Source: Theristus sp. LFF4_11 (taxonomy: Eukaryota; Nematoda; Chromadorea; Monhysterida; Xyalidae). Taken from it: a stretch of 64,000 nt of DNA. The stretch covers positions 1 to 64,000 of the forward strand of contig JASANC010002589.1 in NCBI GenBank assembly GCA_030248135.1, read 5' to 3'. Within the stretch, counting starts at the first letter, position 1; every line of letters begins with the position of its first letter. Under the pieces are notes generated by a model. That model saw nothing but the letters and a program-made list of their open reading frames with translations, was not told the DNA's origin and made no database searches. A program made the position numbers and the translations under genes. Shown in pieces: positions 21,583 to 34,857 of the stretch.

Positions 21583-24500
21583 TCAGCAGCTCGCCCAGCA
21601 CGTCCAACCCCACACGATCAACAGCGTTGCCAGCAGTGTCCAGCTGTGGCGTGTCCGTGCTGCACCACCGCCGTCTTCGTCGTCTGACTCCAGCTCCGCG
21701 TCGGCCACTGTTCGCGAGTGCTTTGAGCCGCCTTCACAAAACATTTCACAACTAAACATAAGAGGAAAAACACGCTGGCTTCAACAACTGTATGCTTCAC
21801 CAGTCGACGTCTTGTTATGGTACACTTTCAATAATCAAGTGCAACTGTTGCACAAACCACTTTCACACACCATAAGTGTTGTCTTCACGATACAGCTCCT
21901 CCGAATACAGTTCGTTTGGTGACCTGGTGTGCACTATGTACCTGCAAAACGTTCGTACTTATTGTTTATCTTTGCAGTTTGTTGATAAATCCGTTCTCTT
22001 GTCCCATATAAGCACTGGGTCCTTGAAGTGGCATCAACTTACATAAGCGGCGTTGTGGTTGACAGTTGGCGGCCACCGAAACGATCGTGGCGCTCAGGGG
22101 AGCCTCTCGATTGAAGTGCGTTGCCGCCGGCGATGTTGCTCGAGCGCTCGTTCGCGCCTAGAAAAACTACACAACTAACAACTCTCTTAAAGTTTTTTAA
22201 GAATTACGGTATTTTTCAAATCTTTCGGAACACTGTGTACCGCTGTGTGTCGGGTGTATGATGAACTTCAGTTTCATGTTCTGCTGCAGACACATCCCGC
22301 CGTTTTTATTGGCGATGCCGTCCGGCTTGCCGGTCGAGGTTGCTGGAATTAAAAGCCACGCATCAGAGTTTTGCTGCAATCGTGACTGCCGTTTATTGTA
22401 AGTGCAGATCAAAACATAAAAAATAGTGCACGGGTTTCACATGACACACTCACAAATGAAATGATACGTTTTTCCAGGCTGAAATTCGAGTCCACCAGGC
22501 AACGGAGTGAACTGCCTGAAGACAGTGCTGATTTGCGTCCGTTGGAACGGGTCGTCACACGTGCCAACCAACTTTGAATCGCTCGCCAATTGACAGTGAT
22601 CGTACGACCATTGCGACACCTGCAGTGAAAAAAAATACATCTCGTATGTTGTGAACGACAGATTCCCCATGCTCTTGTTTGCCATGTTTATTGCTTAATT
22701 TTATTTGCTGTTAAAAATAGAAGTTAAGAATTGCATTTCTTTGACTGTGTGCCCTCGTATTATGCGATCATTTATCCATTTTGGTTGTTCTAATCTCAGA
22801 CGCTCCACTTCACTCAAACTAAACAATACCGCGCCATAGCGAGAGCGTCAGAAATTCTTGTGGCCTTGGAAATGATTGAATGAAAAAAACTGGTACGTAC
22901 AAATAAATTGCGCGCAAATAGAAAGAGATTTCAAAAAAGTTTATTGCATAACCGAGATTGAACGTGCTCTGTGTATCAGTTTCCTAAAAATATGAAAAAA
23001 CGCAACCTTGCGCAAAAATAGCATGAATCAAGGTCTGTCCAACTCAATTCTGATCAATCGAAAATATGCCAAACTCAATTTCACATTCATTTATCATTCC
23101 CACTATTCAATGGTCGCGCATAAATAATCACTCTCCAAGGTATTTCCAATTTTTAAAGTTGATCTTTGAATCATAAAATATCTCTAAATCGTAGACATTT
23201 GAGCACATTCGATTTTTGGTGTTTCCCTGTTCAATAAATAGTGCGTTTGTGTATATTCAAACAAACACGTGAATGTCATAATTGGTGATCCCTATGAACA
23301 TCTATGCGGCAAGTCAAAACCTGAAACACAAAACACATTGTACAATATGGACTCTATTGGTTAAAAACGGTAAACAACATGTGCACACACAACACTAACC
23401 AATGCATATGTGCGGGAGCTTTCTTTCTAGTTTGCATCCCACTATGGTCAATTTCACGCTTCGCTAAATTAAATGAATACAAAATATCTGCTTTGGAGAA
23501 CTGAATGCAATGATATTTATCGGTTTGCGGGAATATAATCCATGATCACCATTTGACTGATATCATCATGCTCAACAGTGTTGACGGCCGAAGAGAAATA
23601 ACACGGTTTTTTTCAAGTTGAATCACCGTGCAGGATTAAATTCAGCACGGATGCAAAACGATTATGGGTAACACTAAACAAATGTGTTTTCATGTTCTGG
23701 GAACTGCTTGAAGCACTCCCTGCATTCGTGGCCGTGCATCCGTGCTACTTGCGATCACTGTACGAACATGCAATTTATGCACATGCGTCTGCATTCGGGC
23801 TCGTTAGAGCGCAAAATGTCGCGTTTATGTGGAACTAAAGAATTCCATGTACTTGCATGTTCAGTGAATATATATTGTTTATTCCTTCACTAATGAGTTT
23901 CGCCATATTTGTAGCCGCCAGCTATGTACAGTGTATGACGGTTCAAACCAGGAAAAGGTCCAGCTGTGAAAACGGATAAAAATCTGTTATGCCATGTGAA
24001 ATGGTCGGCATTAAAGGCTGTCTGATTGTTTGTCTGTGCTTGTTTTCAAAACTGCATTGGACGCCGGTGGTTTAAAATGAGTTCGAAAACCATGAAAACA
24101 AAACTGAAGGACCCAAATTTTGCCTTTCGAAAAACGCGTTTCTGCCATATGCCAACGTTCACATTTAATCAAAATGTATCAGCAATTGTGTTTTTATCCA
24201 TGAGCAGCTAGGTCTAATCCGTGCATTGTGTCTGGCAAGGTGTAACCATTGATACCATGTACATACATCTGTAGTACTCAATTTCCGGCTTACCTTAGCG
24301 ATTGTAAACCGCAATTTTCGGCCTATCAGAAAACGATGAACGAACAATTTTCAAACGTTCAGCTCTAAAATAACGCACCTTATTTGTGAAAGTGCGCTCG
24401 GGTGTCTAATAGACGCATAACAATATATTTGAAACGAATAGGTTTTTCCTGAACAGTTCGTTCTTTATTTATGGGAATGAATCATCAAGTGAAACCGGTT

Positions 24501-27500
24501 TTACATAAATAAAACATGCACAATCATGAGTTGATTGCTGTTGCTTGCTTAAATTTTAAGGTGGACATTTCACGTTTAAAAAAACGCAGAAACATTGTTG
24601 TTTGAAAAAAACATTTTACAGTATTAAGATCGCTTCAAAATCTCTCCTGTCCGTGGAGGTGATAATCCCTGTCAGTCAACTCAAACGTGCACTGGCAATG
24701 CGACGTTTGCGAAAATTAAAACATCTTCATCACAAAACTATGGCGTGCATGGATGAGTGGCCACGTAAAGCAATTCAACAATGCGCACAGAAACAAAACG
24801 CGCCACCCGCAACACACTCATTTCAATCAGCAAGGACAATCAATAAACGTTTTGGCAGACCCGAATTTTGAAAAGTTTAGACCCAATACATAAAGACACA
24901 CATGTATTGTGTCTGCATGTGTTCGGTTTGCCACATTTCACGACAAACTGTCGGTCAGATCAGAAGATTTATTACTTTGGTGGTAATTTTAAACAAGAAG
25001 TTTTAATGGAAACAGATCCGAATACTGAAACAGTCAGCTGGACACGAAAACGGTTTTTCTTATTCCAACATTTTCTGTTGGTTGCCCCGTTTTGTCGTTT
25101 CATGCAGAGCAGTGGACGCGATGACAAGACACAAGTCGGGGCAACGCCAAAGTCGTTAACTAAATCAGCGCATCTAACGACCACCGTATTGTAATGTCTT
25201 AACTTTTTTCTGCCCGATCTCGATATCGGTTTGTCAACACAAACAGAATAAAATTATTGGTGTTTCCCGCACAACAAGAGCAAGTCATACCGACTCATAT
25301 CAGAGTGAGTGGTGACACAACACACGGAATTTTTTTAAAGAGCATTGAATTTTTTAAAATCTGTAAGTAATTTTTCGCACAAAAACAATCATTTCCAAAA
25401 CAACTGTATTCGACACACGTGTGAAAAATGGGTGGCACTTTTTGATGAACAAACGTGTTTTAAAGGTAAATTGATCATTATGCTACGCATGCAGTGTGCA
25501 CGATCATTGTTAACGTTCGTGAGAACAAAACGTTAACTGTACTAAAAGTGGCAAGTGCTAATGGTTTTATTCAATTTAGTGCTTAATGAAACTAAAAGTT
25601 TAAAGCTGTCCAAATCGTGTTGCACCGAGCAGACCACTTACACTGTAAATCTGTGAGTGTTGCACGATTGAGCTGTTGTAGAGCGGACGCATTGGCCTGC
25701 CAGTGGGCGCCACGTACGGACACACCAAGTTCACCCTGTCAAGGATCTCCACCGTGATCACGTGCTCGGTGTTGTCGATGTGGAAGCTGAAATGGAACAG
25801 AGTTGTTGCGTTCGCTGGTTCAAAAAAAACAATCATTCACCGCGCTTTCCATACAAAGCCACATTAGACCTCAGTACACGCACATGTATGTATGTACATG
25901 TACATGTGCAACTTGTGCTGGTTGACAATTCAAGCTGGGTGTGCATCCACTGAAAGGCACCAAAATTGTCTTAAATCCCTTGAATTTGTTCAACACTGCT
26001 GCCCATTATTGCTGAAGCACAGCACACTTGTGCATTTTGTGTGCAAAACAACACGATTCACGTGTACACTGTAGTCATTATGCGCTGGGCTGCGACCTTG
26101 AAAAAACACGATTGTTATTCATATTTTATTAGGCACTTTATATAGCATTTTGGGTGTTTTTTATATTTGAAGCAATAATACTGCTGATACTTTGGTCGAA
26201 ATTTATGCATTCTGCACATGCGCTCATTGTTCAGTGTTCCTTTTACACGGAAAACCACCCGCAGTTTTCCCATGACAAATTTATGGTTTAGATTTTTGTT
26301 ATGAATTGAAATTCAGAATGTGTACATTTAGCCACCTTCTGTACTTACAGTAATACCGTATTGACGACAATTGATAGGATTTATTGCTGATAACAGGCTT
26401 TATTTTGACGCACTGATTGGATGGTTTAGTTCACGCACATGGTTCAAATAACATAAATCTAAAAGTTTGATTGCATTTTGACATTCGTTAGCACGTGACG
26501 CCTAAACGGTTGCAAAACTGACGCGACAAAACACCATTTTGACTAATTTCAGTTCAACTGAAGTCTTTTTATTTTATGTTGACTGGCCGGCGGCAGTATC
26601 TTCAATCCTGAATGGATTTCAAAATCCCCGCTTTGTAAAGCCCGGCTTCAAACTAAATTAATCAAGCCGACACTATCTTAGATATGTAGCATCTTTTGAA
26701 AACAGCAAACAAGCTGTGTGGGTGCATGATTGCCAGCAAACACGCAACGTGTGCACTTGCATTTCGAACAATGGCTCGTGAATTGAAATAGGCTTGTCTG
26801 TTTCTTGCATCTGCTTCATCCGTGTACCACAGATCGTTCGTGTGCCAGCGTCCAAATGACACACAAACTGCGTTGAGTCAGACCGGATGCACGGTTGGCA
26901 CTGTTTCGCGGTTGTGAAGCAATGTTCGCTGTTTTTGCGATTTCGTTTCCGGCTTGTGTGTTCGTTTTGAGCAGACTGTATCAGGCCAACCATCACTAAA
27001 AGTAGACTGATGTTTGTTTAAATGTTGTTTTTCGCGCACTGCTAAAAGTTTATTCAGTCAAACACTGCAAATCCGTTTAGGCAGAAACCCCTGAAATGTT
27101 CTGCAGACTAGAATACCACCAATAAAAAGCGAAAAACAACAAACGCCACAAATGGTCGTACATGTCTGGATGCACTCCGTTTAATGGAACAAAAAAGTGA
27201 TGCACAAGACAGATGTGCAACCGGTTTGTAACGCGAGCCATACATCGACTGCTGGAGGGACGACCAAACCGACAAACAACCCATAGCATCAGTCAGCCGT
27301 GTCAATTCCGGAACTTCGCACAACAATGTTTTATTTATTTTATAAAAATGTTTTATTAAAATACTGCAAAAGTATGTATTGTACAGGGTGGGCCAAAAAT
27401 TGCAGATTTAAAATGGCTCGTAGGTATTTGCCACCAGTCGAGCTGAATTGGAATACTTACTATATAGAATTTATACCTTCTTATATGTTTTCAACATTTG

Positions 27501-30500
27501 TCTAAACCGCTGCTGTAGACAAAATACAATATGTACAACAAAAGTTGTTGTTTTTTGATTGCGTACGAGCGCTACTCTGGACAAACATCGTTCAAGTTGT
27601 CGGTGCTCTAAATTTTTTTCACACCAGACTCTAATTTTCCATCGTTTCAGAGCTAATTTACCGTATTACCTCTAATAAACCCCCATGGGGGTTTATTTCT
27701 TTAGCGACTTCTGAGGGTGGGGGTTTATTTTTGGGGGGCTTTATTTTTTTGGGGGGGGGTTTATTTACAAACAAATTCTAGGGGTGAAGGTTTGTTGAAA
27801 AATGACAAAAATACCTTGCATGGCAGGCAAGAAAGTCGCAGAAACTTTTACTTTTCACAGAGATTTCCTTTTGTAACAGCCTTTTGTAATGAAATTACCA
27901 CTAACTCATCCCTTTGGGGCCTTTGGTAGCACAATTTCACCAATGTCACTGCATTCAGCCACTGAATTCGCTAGAAACAGGTTTCTAATAAACCCCCAGG
28001 GGGGTTTATTTTTGGAGGGGGATTATTTAGAAACTTGTCGAGGGGGTGGGGGTTTATTTTGGGGGGTTTAATTTTGGGGGGGTTACTAATAGAGGTAACA
28101 CGGTAGTTGTGTGAATGTGGCCGCCGTTGTCCTTCGTGAGTGTGTTCAAACATCGGTTTACTGTTCGTCAAGGCTTCCCCGTAAAACCACAACGTGAATC
28201 GTAGTCATTGGTCCTAGATCTACTGTAGTGTTACCAAATTAAAAAAAATTCAAAAATGTTGCTGACTATTGCAGCAGAACAGCTACAGTCAGTCCCCCTT
28301 CCCTCGGTTCTCCGCCACACCCGCCCCAACACAACAGTCTGACGACGCTACTAATTTTTTCACTTGGTTATATTGTTTCAACGCCCAATTCGCTCGCTGT
28401 TTCGTCAATCATTCACAGAGGATTCCGAGCCATCTGGACGACGCCTACAGTTCTTCAGTTTTTTTCATTCCTTGAAGTCTCTCTGTCACGTGCTATGATC
28501 AGTGGCCCCATCAGCCACTATTTTTGCAAACAACCCAAAACATCATACAATGCGTCATAAACGAGCGTTTTGTGGCCTTGTGCGTATGAACAACAACTTT
28601 GCGGCCCCCGATACTTCTGCTTCACTTTTTGCCTCCTTTTGTTTCGTTCAACAAATGCGCTTGTCTGTTATGCTATGTTGTAAATTGTCGTGTAAAACAT
28701 TGCAAGATATGAGTCGGTTTGCTGTAACCCACACCAGACTTGTGTCAGAGAGTCAAGTTTCGTTTGGAATACACGATTAGTGCAAGTGCGTTCGGTACCG
28801 CAAATTCGGTGTCAGGCAGGATGCAGCGGCTTTGTTTGAATGCGCTCTCTCATTTTTCATACCGGGTGCTGACGTAAGGAATATTTGGGACGAAACGGGA
28901 TAGATAAATCCTATATAATCGTGAAAATAAAAATCTGTTTAACGATTACTATTGTTTGCTGTCCTAAAGTTTTTACACATGTAAAACAAGTCGATTATAA
29001 ATTATGCCTGTGTTCGTTTATTTCATTGAAATGGGATCTGTATTAGAAAACTTTTACTGGCTGGTATAAGAAACCAAGGTAAACATACCGTACATGTGCT
29101 GTATGTATCTCATTAAAGATGAACTGTGTCTGTTCCCGGGTTTCAAACGAAAATGCTCATTTTGTGCATTTTTGAAATGTTCAGTTTGAATTTAACCAAC
29201 CATAATTTCAATCTTTCAAACGATCGGCGGCAAGAATAATGGGCGTGAAATGCATTTTATTGCATGAAACACGCTCAACGCTAAGTGCTAGGTAAATATA
29301 TAAATACACCGACGCAAACATTGGACGAACAGAACATGAGCGCAATGCACACCAATTGTTGGTTGATATTGGAAATTATACATTCGTTTGATATGAAACT
29401 AAAATGAATGAAACGAACAGTGCGGAACTGACTGAAAAGTGTACGGTGTAACTGAAATCTAAACGAAATGGATTCTTTTCAGGATAAGCAACACTTCAGG
29501 ACATCGTATGTATCTTTACAAGCAGCATTATTCCGCCCACAGTACAAACAGCCAAAGCCAGGCTGTTTTATCGGAGAACAACAAACTTTAAAAGTAATAA
29601 ACGCCTGAATTTAGTTTTTGGTGCGAGACAACGAAAAACGCTGTCAGTTGTGTGGTCCCTGACCTGACCAAAAAACTCATGTACTGCATTATGTAAGAGA
29701 CACTGCAACAGCGCAACATTCTCCAAGAAAAAAACTCCTCAATTTTTTACGGCTCGTCATTTTTTAGCAAGTCGACCGGAAGTTTGCTGGCTTGATATAG
29801 GCCGATGGCCACAAGCGTTTGGGTTCGCAAAAAAGCACAGAGCACACCACTCGCTTTTTCCGACAATTTATTCGGTCGGTTCTTCAACCGAACACCCTCT
29901 GGTTCGCGTATGAGCCTCCTCCTTCCAACCGTGACGTTTTTGTTCGCAGCAGCAGCTGCTCATCCGTTGTTCAACCACAAAAAGTGTGCGGTTTTGATTG
30001 ATTAGAGCACTTATGCGTTTGATAACAAACAGCTATTCGAGCCACAGTTGTTTTTTTTTGAAAGCATAACCGCTGGAACGAACAGGCGATTGACCAACAA
30101 ATGGGCGAATGTCATGGCGATTTTTGACAATGTCCACGAACATTTCAAATGTGCTTGTATTTTCCAAATGTAAGCCAGTTGGACAGCGTGGGTTTTGATA
30201 TCCAAAACAAGCTTTAGTGGTGCACATTGTGTGTGTTTGCGTGTTTATTATCGCCACCAAACTGACCTCTGACAAAACAGCAGCATTGTTACAGTTTTAC
30301 AACCCTCTACTGTCAGATTGTCCAGCAATAAAACCTTTGATTTTAAATGTTCAAAAATCTGCAGAATAAATTCCCGTAAGCAGTGCGCACCAAAGCAATT
30401 TAGCGAAGTGTCCCGCCCAAAGGAAGCCTATTAACTCTAATGTTCTCACATTAAGCGCATGTGTGGTGTGGGTAATCCAACCTTTTACACGCAAAATACA

Positions 30501-32559
30501 CAATAAATTATACTGGTATTAGCTTGATTGAGAATTTTATCACAAAGCTTATGCAACGAACATGCATGCTAACGAGCACATGGTGCCTGCAATTGTTGGC
30601 ATTGACCTCGCATTCAAGGGCCATTCATATCCTCGTCCCTGTTAGTTTAGCTGATTGCAAATGTTAAATTCTTTAAGACGTGATTTGAGCCTCCGTTTAA
30701 ATTTCAGTTAGCGTTTCACAACAACTATAGTTAATATGTTATATGAAGAATTCAGCGAAATGAAAGGAAATAGAGAGATGTGCATGTATGTTTTGGAATC
30801 CCCGTCCGGTCTGCTTTTGATAAATTAGCCTATAACATCTGCATGGGATGGGGTGACGAGCAAGCGAACAACGCAAAATCGCTATGCTCATGCATTACTT
30901 TAACAATCTGCCTTTCGAAATCGTAATCACGATTGTTGTAACAGAACCCGGATTTATACTGTTAACATGGACAAGTTCATTCAAATGCAGTACATAAAAA
31001 CCTATTTTGAGTTGTATTTGAAACGAGATCATCTGATTTTGAGAGTCGACGCGAGGCGCAAGCTTGCCTCTGACAGCAGTGGATAATGCAATTGGAAACG
31101 CATCCCGGACGAAATCACTGTCTCCGACGTGAGTTACTGAAGTTAGTCGGCGACTAGTGGCATTGTACTAAAGTTTTACGTTGCTTGCTTTTCACATTGT
31201 TGTGCTGATCTCTGCATCAGATACGGAATGTGGATACGGAATGGTCGAGTAAACAGCGCAGTTTTTTTTCAGGGTGCAAGGAGCTTGCGAATTTTGAAGG
31301 AAAGAAAAAAAATACTTTCAAAAAGCCAATTGTGTATCAAAAATCGTGTGTTTTTACATGGGTTTAAAGGTCATTCGTGCTATTCTGTTTGTTGCCTTGT
31401 TTATTTAGCCATACTGTACATGCCCTTTTGAATTGGACAGAGCACCATTAAACAGATGCAGAGTGCCTTCAAAAAAGTTCATCCATGCTTTCAAACGTGT
31501 GCCACACGTCTCACGACGCAATTCTCTTCTTCAAAAAAGTTTCGGTGTCAAATGTTTCTTTGATAATCAGAATACATGACAATACAATGCTTTAAAAATA
31601 CAGGTTTTTTATTTTGATAATTTTCAAACAAGACGCACTTTAAAAGTCAGAGCACCGTTGCACACGACACAATGCACCACAATCGAAGCAATGTAAGCAG
31701 TGCGCATTTGACAACCACTAAAAAGTGTCTGTGCGGTGCCCGCACGAGCCCCGGACGCTGTGTCACGTTGAATCAGTACCAAGGCGCACAATGCAAGTGT
31801 TCTCTCATACACACAGTGACACGAACATAGTGGTGTTCCACACGATTATTATTGGACACAGGGGTATGGTGCATTTTGAAACTATGCAAAATATGCAACG
31901 CATTATATGCTTGCTTGGAGCATAGATGGATCATGTAATGGGCCAAAAAATAATCAGTTATTAGTAGCCGAAGCTTTAGTTCTTCATTCTCTGCATCGAC
32001 TATGAGCACATACACTATAATCAATCCATGAGACTTTATAAACACGCACATATGTACACTGTACTTGCACAAACGCACAAACGCACAATAATACACCATG
32101 TACATTCCAGAATGCTAAACTCAAAATACACAAATAAAACTTGGTGCCGTGCGCATTGTTTTGCCACAGGATTGATTACTGCCCCGTCAATGAGTTGGTC
32201 AGATGCTTCACGCATTTATGCCCGCTGTACTCATGGAATTATATCCTGTACATGCAAAGCCATTAGAACTGTAGAACTTACAAGTGTATTACTTTTAGAA
32301 AATAACCGTAACCTGATGTGTGACAGCAACTAAACGACATACATACATAATATTGTGCCGTCCAACGAAGTCATGTATACTCCACAGACAAAAATTTTGA
32401 ATAAAATTCGCTGATTTTTCACGTCAGGTAGCAATTTTGCCGCAAAACGGATAGAGATCGCATTACGGCTAACTGCACAACACACTGGAAATGGTTGTGT
32501 TCTCGCCAGCAGACACAGTGGCACCGACACATGCTGCAGAACACACACGTTTGTGTGCG

Positions 32560-32607
<48 letters not shown>

Positions 32608-34857
32608 TGGGCCGTGTGCCATACTTGGCTCGTATCAACGCCGAAATCTATAGACCATAAAAATACGCATGTCACATGCATTACCGGCAATGATTTAGAT
32701 GCATTGAATCAAACAAGAAAAAACATTCTGGTTCTGTTTACTGTGGTCAAGCATGGCAACACAAGGCACATTGACACTGCAGCTACTACGTTTTGAATTT
32801 TCGTACTTTGGCTGGTTTTCGTTTTCTTTATTTTCAAAATTTTTCATCTTTAAAATTTTGAAATTTTTCACATTTTAGATTTTAGCCGATTTGAAACTTT
32901 CAAACGTAAAAACATACTTCTCACTCAGTTTTTATACAATGTACACATGTGCTATATTCAAAACTGAGTTGAAAAGGAAAACTTGCAAAACGGATCGCGT
33001 GTGTGTATTCATGGGATTCCTTTCTTTTTGCTCCCTTTGTCCGCAGACATTTCTCAATAGCTTCAAGAAGAACCAAAGATGAATCGCAAACGTCGACGCA
33101 AAATCACGCCAAGCCCCGTAATTCGTTCAAGCTCGTAAATATACGAAAGCTGTATATGGCTTATACGTGTTTTCACACCTCTTCCTTGCCGTGTGCATAT
33201 TGCGAATTCTGCGAAAGCATGGACATTTTGAAGCAAGCGCTGAATCAAGAGCAGAGAAAGCCGTGAATTAAACATTCATCAAATCGAATCCTTGGTTTGC
33301 CAGATCTTCTGCAGTACATGTACATATTGTATGTAGTATCTAGATATGTTTTCGTTCGATCGTGTATTTTATTTGCAGTTACAGGATAATTTATCCTTTG
33401 CGGATAAGCAGTTTACCGATGTAGGTAGGCTTCGGGTGGTTCAGCATTCTCTCATTTTCAGTGCTCTTTGATGAGGGTTGTGTTTAATTTTTGTTCGTTG
33501 GATGGATGGACGTTGGATGGAAGATGAACACGAAACGATATGCGATGCTTGAAAAAAACCATCAGTTACACACACTTACGCGACTACTGAAATAGAAAAT
33601 AAACACATACACATACATACGCACTTTCGCATATGTGTGTGTGTCGTGTGCGTTTTTGACGTGCATTTATACTTTTTCCATATTTTTGCATCATCCATCC
33701 AGAAAACATTCGAGAGAACATTTGTGTGTGAATGAGACACACGGCGACGAGACACACACAAACACAGCGGCTTCATTCCCAACGGACACACAAGCCAATC
33801 ATAAGCTGCACACGTGTGCGCGTCACAGTTGTACACACGACCGCCAAAACTTATGGCTGCACAGTGCTGTTGTTGCTGCATCGTGTCTCGCACGTTCTGG
33901 TGGACGCTGTTTGCATTCGGTCACGTTTGTGTCGTTGGAAGGCGCATGAATGATCGGTTCAGTTTGAAAGTGTCAGATTGCAGGTTTCAGTCAAAAACAA
34001 CATTCTTCGTTGAATTCAATTCTGGAAAATTCTGAAATATAACCTATGGAGATGCAGTTTGTGATTCGAGCAAACGGAAACCAAAAAACACACCACTGCG
34101 TGGCGGCCGTCGAGCAACATTATGCGTTCTTTGATTTATGGTAATTATTGCGCGACAAAAAAATCGGTGTCGGTTTCGCAGACAGAGGATTCCGTAAAAC
34201 CTCTAAATTTTGCCCATGAGCACCGGAAAACGAGCAAACCGTGTACCGGGGCCACTTTTTATGAGCTGACACCGAGCCCTAAACAAAATTCCGACCTCTT
34301 TTTATCGAGAGCAGTTCACGCTCCGATGCATTTGTATTTTCAATATTGGCGCAATGCAATGTTGACTTTGCATGATGGCCGAACAATATGAAGCAAACAC
34401 TGGCACCACACGAGGAGACAGCCGTTTTCACACACGTGCACAGCGCTGTGCTCACCAACGCGTTTGCCTTTGTTTTGCACTGCATTTGCAATAATGCAAT
34501 TTTATGTGCAAACCGAATGCAAACAAAACATCAACATATCACACATTCGATCTCGGAAATTCAATAAAAAATTACCCAACACACTGGAGCTGTGAGTCCA
34601 AAACGGCTCCATAGAACACAAACACAAAATATTATGAAAAAAAGCAAACCACACCGCCACTCTTACATTGGATTCGTCGAGTTCCAGTAAATGTCGGGCA
34701 ACGTCCGTGCACTCGCAAAGTTTGGCTGAATCAGCAAGATGTGCGTGAAGAGCAGCCAGAGCAGGCCGAAGTGTCCTGCGGCGTCGCACGACTGTCTGAC
34801 GATTGTTCTCAGCTGGCCCGTTTGTGCGTGGCGCCGTCCACCGAGCACGTCCGTCAT
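21583..34857 (-). CDS. Ephrin (Eph receptor ligand), probably GPI-anchored
   Basis: Extracellular ligand for Eph receptor tyrosine kinases. Exons: 34857-34667 (signal peptide FGLLWLLFTHILLIQ, then DIYWNSTNP), 25786-25642 (HVITVEILDRVNLVCPYV), 22619-22454 (YDHCQLASDSKLVGTCDDPF, FTPLPGGLEFQPGKTYHFI), 22342-22241 (STSTGKPDGIANKNGGMC), 22157-22043 (Ser/Gly/Arg-rich linker), then a last exon from 21731. All phases match through 22043. The four ephrin cysteines (VCP, DHC, GTC, GMC) and the FIST(S) signature are present. In the last exon one frame ends SDDEDGGGAARTRH, then WTLLATLLIVWGWTCWASC and stop at 21583, a classic GPI signal. However, the splice phase as I see it leads into another frame, so the C-terminus is unresolved. 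The start at 34857 is chosen as the nearest ATG before the signal peptide; an in-frame ATG at 35013 is the alternative. Intron 1 is 8.9 kb. Confidence 0.9.
27383..27420. repeat. Solo mariner-like terminus in ephrin intron 1
   Basis: TACAGGGTGGGCCAAAAATTG matches the termini of the mariner-type elements at 58474-59404 and elsewhere in the window. No partner end was found nearby. Confidence 0.45.
27659..28105. mobile_element. MITE, TACCGTATTACC family (copy 1), in ephrin intron 1
   Basis: Starts TACCGTATTACCTCTAATAA and ends GAGGTAACACGGTA. Blocks of AATAAACCCCCATGGGGGTT and G runs lie near both ends. The core holds TGCATGGCAGGCAAGAAAGT and CTGTTACAAAAGGAAAT-type sequence in complement. The same architecture recurs at 45376-45627 (short), 48948-49410, 51087-51551 and, without termini, 12834-13203. 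Confidence 0.85.
28106..31234. other. Ephrin intron 1 interior, nothing else recognised
   Basis: AT-rich intronic sequence between the MITEs at 27.7 and 31.2 kb. No nested gene is convincing on either strand. A Helitron-like 5' start (TCCTATATAATC) at 28910 has no partner. Confidence 0.4.
31235..31418. mobile_element. MITE, TACGGTATGGCCGA family (copy 2), in ephrin intron 1
   Basis: Starts TACGGAATGGTCGAGTAAAC and ends TTTAGCCATACTGTA. Contains TTTTTCAGGGTGCAAGGAGC and GAATTTTGAA like the other copies, but lacks the CTAGTCTGCGACTGATC block, so it is internally deleted. Confidence 0.7.
31419..34666. other. Ephrin intron 1, 5' part
   Basis: AT-rich intron with a (TG)n tract at 32561 and many CA/TG-rich patches (33600-33860). 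No exon supported; open frames there are dinucleotide artefacts. Confidence 0.4.
32561..32606. repeat. (TG)23 microsatellite
   Basis: An uninterrupted TG dinucleotide tract of 23 units within ephrin intron 1. Confidence 0.95.

Noticed and set aside
28908..28960. Helitron 5' start at TCCTATATAATC
   Set aside because: No hairpin-CTAG end was found downstream, so it is not supported.
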